DNA from: Phaeobacter italicus
GTDB lineage: Bacteria > Pseudomonadota > Alphaproteobacteria > Rhodobacterales > Rhodobacteraceae
NCBI RefSeq assembly: GCF_001258055.1
Contig: NZ_CVRM01000011.1
Coordinates: 310,001 to 374,000, forward strand
Length of the DNA stretch: 64,000 nt
Reading direction: 5' to 3'
The notes below the pieces were generated by a model, which searched no databases, had not been told where the DNA came from, and worked only from the letters and a program-made list of their open reading frames with translations. The translations under genes were made by a program, and so were the position numbers. Of the stretch, positions 24,227 to 33,217 are shown in pieces; position 1 is the first letter of the stretch; every line of letters starts with the position of its first letter.

Positions 24227-26386
24227 TCAGCTCAGGATGATGGATCCGGGCAGGTCACTGAGCCGCCCGATGACTGCCGTATGCGGGGCGTGTGATTTCA
24301 GTTTTTCAACCACCTTGGAGGCCTGATCAGCGGGCACGGCTGCCAGCAATCCGCCTGCGGTTTGTGGATCAAACAGGAGATCCTGGGCGCCTGCAGTCTG
24401 GATTTGCGGCAAAAGCGCTGCGTTATCCACAAAGAGCGAAGACCGGATACCTGTCGCTGCGAGCTCTTTGGCCCCCGTCAGGGTCGGGATCGCATCAAAC
24501 ACCAGCTCTGCCCCGGTTGTGGACGCGTCGCACATCCCCAACAGATGCCCAAGCAGGCCAAAGCCCGTGACATCGGTCATTGCATTGGCAACACGCAAAA
24601 CCTCAGCAGAGGCTGCCTGCGATTGGCTCATGCTTTCGAGGGCTTCTGCCACCCACGCGCCCTTTGCCTTGCCCTGCATTTCCGCCGCCATGATGACGCC
24701 AGTGCCCAATGGCTTGGTCAGGATCAATGCGTCCCCTGGCTTGCCGCCGGCCAGGGTTATCGGCGCATCATCACAAAGGCCCGTTACCGAAAAGCCAACC
24801 GTCATTTCTGCGCCAAGCGACGTGTGCCCACCGACAATTTCGGCTCCCGCATCGCGCATGACCTCTGTCGCAGCTGCCATCATTTCCCGCAGGGTTCGGG
24901 CCTGCAGGTTTGCGGACATCTTGGGCAGGATCAGAATGGCTGTCGCGGCCTGCGGGTTTGCCCCCATCGCCCAGATATCCCCCAAAGCATGCACCGCCGC
25001 GATCCGCGTCATGACAACCGGGTCGAGGGTAAAGGCACGCAGGTGGTCAGTGCTGAGCACTTGCTTCTTTCCACCTGTGGTGAGCAGCGCAGCATCGTCA
25101 CCGGGAAGGGGCGTGATATCTTCGCGGTAAGTGCCAGGAAGGCTGCGCAGGCTTTCCTTGAGCGCGCTGCCCCCAACCTTGGCGCCACAGCCTCCGCACA
25201 TCGGCTTGTCGCCAAGCGCGTCTGGCAGATCAGCAGTGTGTTCAGCCGGAAGCGTCGGACCGTCCATTTCGGGGAGATCGCGGAACTGGTCCATGAAGGT
25301 CTGGTCGATGTGGTCCTTCCAACGCCAGATCAGCCCGCCGGAAAACGTCTGGCCAAACCGCTCGCCAACGGCGGTCCTGCCGCCCATCGAGATCAGTTTC
25401 AGATAGTCCTTTTGCGGCCGGTAGGCCCGCATCGGATCGCCAGTCAGCCGGGCGCGGATGTTATGAAACAGAACCGGGGCCTGCCGCACAGCATAGACGC
25501 CGGCCTTGGGGCGCGGGGAGGGTGAAAACTCCGCGCAGTCACCGCTGGCAAATAGGTCAGCGGTGCTGGTTTGCAGATATTCGTCCACACGCAGGAACCC
25601 GTCATTGTGAGAGAGCCCGCTGGTTTCAAGCCACGAATAGGCCCGTGCCCCGGCCGCGCCGGTCGTAAAGTCCGAGCGAACCAGGCGCCCGTCTTCCAGT
25701 ACCACTTGGGTCGGCTCTAGCCGCGCAACTTTGGCCTGTTCAATCACGGTGACACCCAGCTCTGTCAGCGCGCGGCGCAGCCGGTCGCGGGCTTTTGATC
25801 CGGTATCAGAAAGGATCTCGCTGCGGTCGATCAGTGTCGCCTGCATGTCGCGCCCTGCATTGCGCAGGGCGTGGGCCATTGCCAGAACCAGTTCAACCCC
25901 CGCGACGCCGCCCCCCAGTACCGCGACATGGGCGGGGCCGCTTTGGCTGCGATAGCTGTCCCACTCGGCCGCAAATCGCCCCAGCGGTTTGGCAGGGATG
26001 GCGTGCTCGCGAAATCCGGCAAGATCGGGCATCGTCGAGGTGATCCCGACGTTGACCGCAGCGATGTCATAGGCGATCGGGGGGCGTCCAGGGACATGGA
26101 CAAGGCGACCAATGGGATCAATGTGTTCGACAGCCCCCAGCACAACCCGTGCCCCGGCAAACCGGGCCAGCTGGACCAGATCGATATCAAGCGCGTCGCG
26201 TCCATAGTGACCGGCAACAAAACCCGGCAGCATTCCGGAGTAGGGGGCTGTTGGTCCGGGATTGATCACCGTCAACCGGGCCCCAGCGAGAGGGCGCATC
26301 CCCCATTTGCGCAGAACCAGCGCATGGGTATGCCCGCCTCCGATCAGCACCACGTCTTTGGTGAGGGGGAGGGGGGATGGCTGCAT
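24227..26386 (-). CDS. selD: Selenide, water dikinase fused to an N-terminal FAD/NAD oxidoreductase
   Basis: 719 residues, about twice the length of plain SelD. Residues 1-370 are a pyridine-nucleotide-disulfide-type oxidoreductase: GGGHTHALVLRKWG, VAVLGGGVAGVEL and LFASGDCAEF bind FAD and NAD(P). From about 390, SelD begins with MCGGCGAKVGG; Cys400 and Lys403 match the catalytic Cys17 and Lys20 of E. coli SelD. DVTGFGLLGHLLGM and LLFDPQTAGGLLA follow. The fusion may reduce selenium species directly for the kinase domain (inference). The partner mnmH is convergent next to it. Confidence 0.93.
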   Translation of the reverse strand: MQPSPLPLTKDVVLIGGGHTHALVLRKWGMRPLAGARLTVINPGPTAPYSGMLPGFVAGHYGRDALDIDLVQLARFAGARVVLGAVEHIDPIGRLVHVPGRPPIAYDIAAVNVGITSTMPDLAGFREHAIPAKPLGRFAAEWDSYRSQSGPAHVAVLGGGVAGVELVLAMAHALRNAGRDMQATLIDRSEILSDTGSKARDRLRRALTELGVTVIEQAKVARLEPTQVVLEDGRLVRSDFTTGAAGARAYSWLETSGLSHNDGFLRVDEYLQTSTADLFASGDCAEFSPSPRPKAGVYAVRQAPVLFHNIRARLTGDPMRAYRPQKDYLKLISMGGRTAVGERFGQTFSGGLIWRWKDHIDQTFMDQFRDLPEMDGPTLPAEHTADLPDALGDKPMCGGCGAKVGGSALKESLRSLPGTYREDITPLPGDDAALLTTGGKKQVLSTDHLRAFTLDPVVMTRIAAVHALGDIWAMGANPQAATAILILPKMSANLQARTLREMMAAATEVMRDAGAEIVGGHTSLGAEMTVGFSVTGLCDDAPITLAGGKPGDALILTKPLGTGVIMAAEMQGKAKGAWVAEALESMSQSQAASAEVLRVANAMTDVTGFGLLGHLLGMCDASTTGAELVFDAIPTLTGAKELAATGIRSSLFVDNAALLPQIQTAGAQDLLFDPQTAGGLLAAVPADQASKVVEKLKSHAPHTAVIGRLSDLPGSIILS

Positions 26387-26433
26387 GGGAAAACTCGTGG
26401 CTGTTCAGAAATAGGGGCGCGCGGCGGAAACGG

Positions 26434-26458
26434 AAAACCCCCGCCGAGAGGCGGGGGC
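26434..26458 (-). terminator. Terminator of the mrp operon
   Basis: On the minus strand CCCCCGCC-TCTC-GGCGGGGG followed by TTTT, ten bases after the mrpG stop. Confidence 0.93.
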
Positions 26459-26467
26459 AAGAGTGGA

Positions 26468-26848
26468 TCAGACCTGCGGGCCGATCACTTCGTTTTCGGG
26501 CTTCTTGTGGGTTGCCCAGATCTTGTCCTCGCCCGGCTCTGGCAGGCTGTCAGGCGTGTCATGCCGATGGATGTGCACCTTGGCAATGAAATTCGCCGTG
26601 ATTGGGGCGGTCAGGAACAGGAAGAGGGTGATCATCAGCTCGTGGATCGAGACATATGTCTCAAAGAACGCCGCATGAGCCATCGAGGCAAGCAGGACGC
26701 CCCCAACACCCAACGTCGTGGCCTTGGTCGGGGCGTGCAGGCGGGACATGCGGTCATTCAGCTTGATAAGGCCAAAGGAGCCGACGATGCCGAAGATGCC
26801 CCCGATCACCAGAAATGCGGCAATGATGAGTTCAAAGAAGAATTCCAT
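26468..26848 (-). CDS. mrpG: Mrp cation/proton antiporter subunit G
   Basis: 126 residues with three membrane segments (FFFELIIAAFLVIGGIFGIVG, then TTLGVGGVLLASMAH and ELMITLFLFLTAPITAN). KLNDRMSRLHAPTKATTLGV is the MnhG/PhaG signature. ATG 26848 has GAGGA just upstream; the longer open frame overlaps mrpF. It is the last gene of the operon, directly before the terminator. The charged C-terminal tail is longer than in many MrpG proteins. Confidence 0.93.
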   Translation of the reverse strand: MEFFFELIIAAFLVIGGIFGIVGSFGLIKLNDRMSRLHAPTKATTLGVGGVLLASMAHAAFFETYVSIHELMITLFLFLTAPITANFIAKVHIHRHDTPDSLPEPGEDKIWATHKKPENEVIGPQV

Positions 26849-26855
26849 GTCGTCC

Positions 26856-27125
26856 TCACTCGATGATGTTGCCGCGCAGAATAAAGCGCGCATAGGCCAC
26901 GGTGGACACAAAGCCGAGCATCGCGATGATCATTGCGGCCTCAAAGAAGATGTCTGAGCCAAGTGCGAGCCCATAAAGCACCAGCAGCGCGATTGCGTTG
27001 ATGAACATCGTGTCGAGCGCCAGAATGCGGTCGGCCACATCCTCGGCCGTGACGACCTTCCACAAGTTCATGACCAGCCCAAGGGCAAAGCAGACGAAGG
27101 CAAAGATTGCAGCAGTTTCGATCAT
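26856..27125 (-). CDS. mrpF: Mrp cation/proton antiporter subunit F
   Basis: 89 residues, three membrane segments. The sequence VADRILALDTMFINAIALLV is the MnhF/PhaF signature. The start overlaps the mrpE stop by four bases (ATGA). Part of the seven-subunit complex that exchanges Na+ or K+ for H+ and supports growth in sea salt and at alkaline pH. Confidence 0.93.
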   Translation of the reverse strand: MIETAAIFAFVCFALGLVMNLWKVVTAEDVADRILALDTMFINAIALLVLYGLALGSDIFFEAAMIIAMLGFVSTVAYARFILRGNIIE

Positions 27126-27619
27126 TCGAAGATCTCCTTCAGACGGCTTTCGTAACGGACCTTGATCTCGTCGCGCACGGCGTCGGGGTCAGGTGCGTCA
27201 AGGCAGTGAACCAGCAGGGCATGACCTTCCGCAGACAGATCCGCTGAAACGGTGCCGGGCGTCATGGTGATGGTCCCTGCGAGCAGGGTGATCGCCTCGG
27301 GGGTGCGCAGGTCCAGCGGGATGGTCACCCAGGCCGGGTGACGTTTGGCGTTGGATTTGAACAACACGATCTTGGCAACGATCACATTGGCGACAACGAT
27401 GTCGTAAAGCACGACGCCAATATAGGCGAGGATCTTGCCCGGGTGCTTCATCTTGGATTGTTGCGGCCAGTAGGGCTGGGTCAGGAAGGGGATCAGAACC
27501 CCCAACATGAAGCCGAACACAAGAGAGTTCAAAGACCAGCCATTGACCAGCAGCAACCAGGTCACCGTCAGGACGACGGTCAGGATCGGGTGTGGGAAAA
27601 TGCGGCGCATCAGCTTCAT
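27122..27619 (-). CDS. mrpE: Mrp cation/proton antiporter subunit E
   Basis: 165 residues. Two N-terminal hydrophobic segments (LTVVLTVTWLLLVNGWSLNSL, SLVFGFMLGVLIPFL) are followed by YDIVVANVIVAKIVL and a soluble C-terminal domain with TITMTPGTVSADLS, the MnhE signature. The ATG overlaps the mrpD stop by four bases. The gene is needed for assembly or full activity of the Mrp complex in studied systems. Confidence 0.93.
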   Translation of the reverse strand: MKLMRRIFPHPILTVVLTVTWLLLVNGWSLNSLVFGFMLGVLIPFLTQPYWPQQSKMKHPGKILAYIGVVLYDIVVANVIVAKIVLFKSNAKRHPAWVTIPLDLRTPEAITLLAGTITMTPGTVSADLSAEGHALLVHCLDAPDPDAVRDEIKVRYESRLKEIFE

Positions 27620-29184
27620 TTCTGGCCCCCTCCAAGAACGGTTTCGATATAGGCGGTCGGCGTGAACAGCTGATCTGCTGTGGCGTCAGCGTAGCGCGTC
27701 AGTGGACCCGCAAAGACGGTCAGCAGCACAATCGCGCCGATCAAGCCAAAGCAGACCACCAGCGGCAAAGCAGAGGGCGCTGCCTGGGCCGCATGGGCCT
27801 GAGACGTTCCGTCCAGCAGGTCTTCACTGTCATCCACCACTACGGCCTGATCTGCAGTGTCTTGCAGGCCGTGGCTCTTCCAGAAGATCAATGTGCCCGC
27901 TCGTGCCAGACCAATGATCGTGACGAGAGAGCCAATCAGGATGACGGCCCAGATCCACCAGACCAGATCATGGTCCCGCGCGGCATCCATAACCAGCAGT
28001 TTTCCAACGAATCCCGACAGAGGCGGCATGCCCGCCATCGCGATCGCGGCGACAAAGAACAGCACGGACAACAGGCCGCTTTGCTGCATGACAGGTCGCG
28101 CTGCAATGCGGCCTCCCTGACGTTCCATGACCTGATCGGCAATCAGGAACATCAGCGCTGTCGCAAGTGTCGAATGCACGATGTAATAGAGCGCGGCTCC
28201 CGCGGATGCGGGTGTGAACAGCGCGATGGCGATCAGCAAAGTCCCCATCGAGGTGATCGCTGCAAATGCCACCATGCGCCCGATCTCGCGCGAGCCGAGG
28301 ACGCCAATGGCGCCGACTGCGAGGGTGATCATGGCGGCGGGCAACAGCCAATCGCCAGCAAGCCCGGCCGTGACCTCGACATCCGGGCCAAAGATCAGCG
28401 TGTAGACCCGCAGGATGGCGTATGCACCAACCTTGGTCATGATCGCAAACAAGGCGGCGACGGGCAGGGGGGCGTTGCTGTAGGAGGCAGGCAACCAGAA
28501 ATGCAGCGGCAGAACCGCAGCTTTGATTGCGAAAACCAGCAGCAGCATGACCGCACCCACACGCAGAAGTGCAGTTTCTTCGGCAGGCATCTCTGCCACC
28601 CGGACTGCAAGGTCAGCCATGTTCAACGTGCCGGTCACCGCATAAAGCGTGCCAAGCGCAAACAGGAACAGGGTGGAGCCAAGGAGGTTATAGACCACAT
28701 ATTGCACGCCCGCCTGAAAACGCTTTGCGCCGCCAGCGTGGATCATCAGACCATAGGAGGCGATCAACAGCACTTCGAAGAATACGAACAGGTTGAAGGC
28801 ATCGCCGGTCAGGAAGGCACCGATGATGCCCATGATCTGGAACTGGAACAGGGCGTGGAAGTTTGCGCCGCGTTCGTCCCAGCCGGTGCCAATGGCATAA
28901 AGCACTACGGCAAGCGCCAAAACAGAGGTCAAAACGATCATCATCGCCGACAGCCGGTCCAGCACGAGGACGATACCAAAGGGCGCAGGCCAATCGCCAA
29001 GCTCATAGACCTGAACAGTGCCGTCAGCAGCCTGCACGCCAAGCGCGATGGTGATCGCCAGGATCAAAAGTGTGCTGGCAACAGAAAAGATCCGCTGCAG
29101 GTCCATGTGATAGCGCAGGACCATGATGATAAAGGGGGCGACGAGTGCAGGCAGCACGATCGGCGCAATGACGAGGTGGTTCAT
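27616..29184 (-). CDS. mrpD: Mrp cation/proton antiporter subunit D
   Basis: 522 residues, about 14 membrane segments, homologous to the NuoL/M/N proton-pumping subunits of complex I. FFEVLLIASYGLMIHAG contains the conserved membrane Glu, and AIKAAVLPLHFWLPASYSNA carries the conserved Lys. The ATG overlaps the mrpC stop (ATGA). With MrpA it forms the ion-translocating core. Confidence 0.95.
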   Translation of the reverse strand: MNHLVIAPIVLPALVAPFIIMVLRYHMDLQRIFSVASTLLILAITIALGVQAADGTVQVYELGDWPAPFGIVLVLDRLSAMMIVLTSVLALAVVLYAIGTGWDERGANFHALFQFQIMGIIGAFLTGDAFNLFVFFEVLLIASYGLMIHAGGAKRFQAGVQYVVYNLLGSTLFLFALGTLYAVTGTLNMADLAVRVAEMPAEETALLRVGAVMLLLVFAIKAAVLPLHFWLPASYSNAPLPVAALFAIMTKVGAYAILRVYTLIFGPDVEVTAGLAGDWLLPAAMITLAVGAIGVLGSREIGRMVAFAAITSMGTLLIAIALFTPASAGAALYYIVHSTLATALMFLIADQVMERQGGRIAARPVMQQSGLLSVLFFVAAIAMAGMPPLSGFVGKLLVMDAARDHDLVWWIWAVILIGSLVTIIGLARAGTLIFWKSHGLQDTADQAVVVDDSEDLLDGTSQAHAAQAAPSALPLVVCFGLIGAIVLLTVFAGPLTRYADATADQLFTPTAYIETVLGGGQK

Positions 29185-29534
29185 GCGTCATCTCCTGCGG
29201 CGGTGCCGTCTTCGCTCAGGTTGATGCTGTCGTCACGCGAGGACAGGAATGCCCCCAGCGCGATCATGACGACCACGGCCGTCATACCAAAAGAGATCAC
29301 GATCGCCGTCAGCACCAGCGCCTGGGGCAGGGGGTCGGTATAGGCGACCTCTTCGTATTTGTTCAGGATCGGTGGAGCGCCTGACATCAGGCGCCCGGTG
29401 GCGAACAGGAACACGTTCACAGCATAGGACAGCAGCGACAGTCCCAGGATGACGGGAAAGCTGCGGCGGCGCAGGATCAGATAGATGCCGGCTGCGGTCA
29501 GAACGCCCACAGCAGAGGCGACTAGGATTTCCAT
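29181..29534 (-). CDS. mrpC: Mrp cation/proton antiporter subunit C (NuoK-like)
   Basis: 117 residues with three membrane segments (LVASAVGVLTAAGIYLILRR, FPVILGLSLLSYAVNVFLFA, ALVLTAIVISFGMTAVVVMI). The pattern is that of NuoK/MnhC. It begins two bases after the mrpAB stop and overlaps mrpD at its end, so it is translationally linked to both. Confidence 0.94.
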   Translation of the reverse strand: MEILVASAVGVLTAAGIYLILRRRSFPVILGLSLLSYAVNVFLFATGRLMSGAPPILNKYEEVAYTDPLPQALVLTAIVISFGMTAVVVMIALGAFLSSRDDSINLSEDGTAAGDDA

Positions 29535-29536
29535 AC

Positions 29537-32398
29537 TCAGCCCTCGTTTTCAGTCTTGGCCACGTCGTCGCGGGCCGGGTTGATATCCATGGCGTGGTCG
29601 GTGTTGGCTCCCGGCTGCCAGGCAAAGCGCGACAGGCTTTCCAGCGCCAGCAGCACGGCCCCGACAACCGCTAGGAACACGCCGAGATCAAACAGCGCAG
29701 CGGTCGCCCATTCGAACTCTTCCAGCGGCGCCCAGTGGATGTAGCCAAAGGCGCTTGTCAGGAAGGGCGTGCCGCTGAACCACGACCCAAGGCCGGTTGC
29801 GGCAGCAATCAGCACACCAGAGCCGATGATGGCGTGGTACGGGTAGCGCTGCCGCTCGGTTGCCCAGGCAAAGCCGGATGCCATGTATTGCATGATGATC
29901 GCGATTGCAGCGATGAGGCCTGCAATAAATCCGCCACCCGGCAGGTTGTGACCGCGGAAGAAGATGTAGGCTGCAACCATCAGCGCGAGTGGCATCATCA
30001 CCCGCGTTGCCACAACCATCATCATCGGATGAGAGTCACCTGCCTGCGGCAGATCTGGTTTGCGGTTCAACAGGTAGGCGCGCACGCGCGTGCCAAGGAC
30101 CGCTTCGGTCAGGGCAAAGATGACCAGCGCCGCGATGCCCAGAACGATGATCTCGCCAAAGGTATCAAAGCCCCGGAAATCGACCAGGATGACGTTCACC
30201 ACATTGGTGCCGCCGCCGCCCTTGTACGAGTTTTCGAGGTGGAAGCCAGAGATCGTCTCGCCAATGAAATCACGTGTCATCAGCGCATAGATCAGACCAC
30301 CCACGCCCAGACCTGCAACGCTCGCGATGGAGATGTCGCGCAGGCGCGCGCCTGCGCTGCTCTCGATCGGGGTTTCCTTGGGCATGAAATTCAGCGCAAG
30401 GAGCATCAGAATGATGGTGACCACTTCGACCGAAATCTGTGTCAGCGCAAGGTCGGGTGCGGACAGGTAGTTGAAGCCCATCGACACGACCAGACCAACC
30501 ACACCGATCAACACCAGTGCCAGCAGGCGGTTGCGATGCATTGCCACCATAAAGCCCGTGGCGATCAACAGGCTGGCCCAGCCAAGGATCGGGATCAGCC
30601 CGACATCCTGCAACGTGCGCGTAGGTGCCGCCAGTGTGCCGGATTGGTAGGCATAGAATGACAGCGCGACGGTAAAGGCGATCATGATCGCCGCGTAGCG
30701 CGGCATTGCCCCGTTGTGCAGACCATCGGTGATCGTGCGAGCAAGCCGGGTCAGCGCTGCGATCAGCGCCTCAAAGATTACCTTTGCCTCGGGCCGGGGC
30801 GCGTTGTCCCACATCCGGGCAAGGGGCTTGTGCAGCATCAGGAGAACTGCGCCCCCGGCAACGGCCACGATCGACATATAGAGCGCAGGTGTAAACCCGT
30901 GCCACAGTTTGAGGGAGTAATACGGCAGCTTCTCCCCTCCGATCACCGCACCGGCCGCAGTGGCAACCAGCGGGCCGACGATCTTGGCAGAGAACAGCCC
31001 GATCAGGATCACCAGCCCCACGAGGAAGGCCGGAGCCAGCCACATTCCAACGCCCGGATCATGCGGTTTGGCAGGATAGTCGCTCCGCTTGGGGCCAAGG
31101 AAAACATGCACGATATAGCGGAAGGAATAGGCCGCGGAAAACAGCGCACCAATCAGAGCAAGCCCCGGCACAAGATAGGCTGAGCCACCCCAGGCGGTGT
31201 GGACTGTCTCTTCCAGCATCATTTCCTTTGACAGGAAGCCGTTGAATGGCGGGATACCAGCCATGGACAGCGCCGCAACGGTCGCAATGGCAAAGGTAAT
31301 CGGCATCAGATGACGCAGACCGCCGAGGCGTTTGATGTCTCGGGTGTGTGCCTCGTGATCGACGATGCCTGCGCTCATGAACAGGGCCGCCTTAAAGGTC
31401 GCATGGTTGATGATGTGAAAAACCGCTGCAACGGCCGCGAACTTTGTCCCGAAACCCAACAGCATGGTGATCAGGCCAAGGTGGCTGACGGTGGAAAACG
31501 CCAGCAGCGCCTTCAGATCATCCTTGAACAGGGCGATGATGGCGCCGAGAACCATGGTGATCAGACCGGTGGTGGCCACGATGTAGAACCATTCAGGCGT
31601 GCCTGCGAGAACCGGCCACAGTCGGGCCAGCAGGAACAAACCTGCCTTCACCATCGTTGCGGAGTGCAGATAGGCCGACACAGGGGTCGGTGCCGCCATC
31701 GCATGCGGCAGCCAGAAGTGAAACGGGAATTGCGCCGACTTTGTAAAGGCACCAATCAGGATCAGGATCAGAGCGGGCAAATAAAGCGGGGATGCCTGAA
31801 TGGCCTCTTTGGACGAAAGGATCACGGTGAGATCATAAGATCCCGCGATATTGCCGAGGATCAACATGCCCCCGATCATGGCAAGCCCGCCCGCACCCGT
31901 GACGGTAAGGGCCATGCGCGCGCCTTGTCGGCCCTCTGGCAGATGTTTCCAGAACCCGATCAGCAAGAACGAGCTAAGCGACGTCAGTTCCCAGAAGATC
32001 AACAACAACAGGATGTTGTCGGATGTAACGATCCCCACCATCGCGCCCTGAAACAGCAGCAGATAGGTGTAGAAATTGCCCATCGGATCTTCTCGCGAGA
32101 GATAGAAACGCGCGTAAAGAATGATGAGCAAGCCAATGCCAAGGATCAGGCTTGCAAACAGAAAACCGAGCCCATCGAGAAAGAAATTCGCGTTGAGCCC
32201 CAGTCCGGGAAGCCAGTCGAATTGGGCCTGGATCACGTCACCGCGCAAAACAGCTGGGGCGTGAAGCATCAGGCCGACAAAGGCCAAAAGGGTCGTCAAC
32301 CCGGCTGCCGAAGCCGAGGCGTTGCGGCCGGCGCGGATCAATAGCGCGGGAAACACCGCGCCTAGAAAGGGCAGGGCTGCAATCAGGAACAGGGACAC
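29537..32398 (-). CDS. mrpA: Fused Mrp antiporter subunits A and B
   Basis: 953 residues. The NuoL-like N-terminal half includes LLIFWELTSLSSFLLIGFW (conserved Glu) and KSAQFPFHFWLPHAMAAPTP (conserved Lys); a MrpA C-terminal extension follows, then an MnhB domain (MPLALMVAAYIFFRGHNLPGG, GGFIAGLIAAIAIIMQYMAS). Fusion of A and B is the rule in alphaproteobacteria (PhaAB). I place the start at GTG 32398 because GGAGGAGAA lies six bases before it; the open frame extends 25 codons further without a better signal. It leads the operon AB-C-D-E-F-G. Confidence 0.94.
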   Translation of the reverse strand: MSLFLIAALPFLGAVFPALLIRAGRNASASAAGLTTLLAFVGLMLHAPAVLRGDVIQAQFDWLPGLGLNANFFLDGLGFLFASLILGIGLLIILYARFYLSREDPMGNFYTYLLLFQGAMVGIVTSDNILLLLIFWELTSLSSFLLIGFWKHLPEGRQGARMALTVTGAGGLAMIGGMLILGNIAGSYDLTVILSSKEAIQASPLYLPALILILIGAFTKSAQFPFHFWLPHAMAAPTPVSAYLHSATMVKAGLFLLARLWPVLAGTPEWFYIVATTGLITMVLGAIIALFKDDLKALLAFSTVSHLGLITMLLGFGTKFAAVAAVFHIINHATFKAALFMSAGIVDHEAHTRDIKRLGGLRHLMPITFAIATVAALSMAGIPPFNGFLSKEMMLEETVHTAWGGSAYLVPGLALIGALFSAAYSFRYIVHVFLGPKRSDYPAKPHDPGVGMWLAPAFLVGLVILIGLFSAKIVGPLVATAAGAVIGGEKLPYYSLKLWHGFTPALYMSIVAVAGGAVLLMLHKPLARMWDNAPRPEAKVIFEALIAALTRLARTITDGLHNGAMPRYAAIMIAFTVALSFYAYQSGTLAAPTRTLQDVGLIPILGWASLLIATGFMVAMHRNRLLALVLIGVVGLVVSMGFNYLSAPDLALTQISVEVVTIILMLLALNFMPKETPIESSAGARLRDISIASVAGLGVGGLIYALMTRDFIGETISGFHLENSYKGGGGTNVVNVILVDFRGFDTFGEIIVLGIAALVIFALTEAVLGTRVRAYLLNRKPDLPQAGDSHPMMMVVATRVMMPLALMVAAYIFFRGHNLPGGGFIAGLIAAIAIIMQYMASGFAWATERQRYPYHAIIGSGVLIAAATGLGSWFSGTPFLTSAFGYIHWAPLEEFEWATAALFDLGVFLAVVGAVLLALESLSRFAWQPGANTDHAMDINPARDDVAKTENEG

Positions 32399-32662
32399 GT
32401 GCGCTTCTCCTCCATGCACAGGGCCAGATGTTGTGGTGCCTAAGCAATTTTTCGCAACAGTGCCAGCCCCCACTGCGCCTGCAAACCCTGCAAAAGCGGC
32501 GGTGGGGTTAGATTTTCCTATGCCGTCCCCGATGGGGGCAGCTTGGTGTCAGGTTGACAAGAACTTGATCACCGTCTGGGGTATCGCATGCTGAACACTA
32601 GACAGGAACCTGCTAGGACTTGGCGGATATAGGAACGAAATTGCCCCCTTGGGAGAGGCCGA

Positions 32663-33217
32663 ATGCCGCAATCTCGATCAAAATCGTCAACTAGGACGGA
32701 AAATGCTGCGGAAAAGGGCAACATGCGCCCAAATGATGAGCAGTCCGCAGTTCAACCGCTTTTGGGACGGCGTCGTTTTCTCTTTGGCGCAGCTGGATTG
32801 GCGGCGGTTTCAACTGGTGGCTATCTTTGGTGGCGTCGGCAGGCGCCCGATCATGATCATCCCCGCCTCGGCGTTGCCGAGGCCTTTGCAAAGGCGCAGG
32901 CTGGTGAGATTTACCTGATTGACATCAGAACGCCGCGGGAATGGCGCGCCTCTGGGGTGCCGGTTGGTAGCCATCAGATTGACATGCGCAGGGATGATTT
33001 TCTCACAGCCTTGAACGAGGTCACAGGTGGCAGCCAGGCTGCGGCCATTGCCCTTATCTGTGCACGGGGTGTGCGGTCTGCGCGGGTGACCTTGGCGCTG
33101 GCTGAAGCGGGCTACACGAATGTGATCGATGTCCCGGAAGGCATGCTTGGCTCGGCTGCGGGGCCCGGTTGGCTGCGGAGCAACCTGCCTGTGGCCCGGT
33201 GGGAGGGGCAGGCATGA
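32663..33217 (+). CDS. Rhodanese-domain protein with N-terminal membrane or Tat-like segment
   Basis: 184 residues. LLGRRRFLFGAAGLAAVSTGG (about 33-53) looks like a Tat or membrane-anchor signal, so the domain is probably periplasmic. The rhodanese domain has YLIDIRTPREW and the active-site loop ICARGVRSA with Cys133. Rhodaneses move sulfane sulfur, for example from thiosulfate. The ATG at 32663 has GGGAGAGG upstream; an internal ATG at 32723 would still include the signal. Its stop overlaps the next ATG (ATGA). Confidence 0.82.
   Translation: MPQSRSKSSTRTENAAEKGNMRPNDEQSAVQPLLGRRRFLFGAAGLAAVSTGGYLWWRRQAPDHDHPRLGVAEAFAKAQAGEIYLIDIRTPREWRASGVPVGSHQIDMRRDDFLTALNEVTGGSQAAAIALICARGVRSARVTLALAEAGYTNVIDVPEGMLGSAAGPGWLRSNLPVARWEGQA

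Noticed and set aside
27592-29343. Long plus-strand open frame opposite mrpD
   Set aside because: The product would be a Gln/Asp/His-rich sequence with no fold; mrpD is certain on the other strand.
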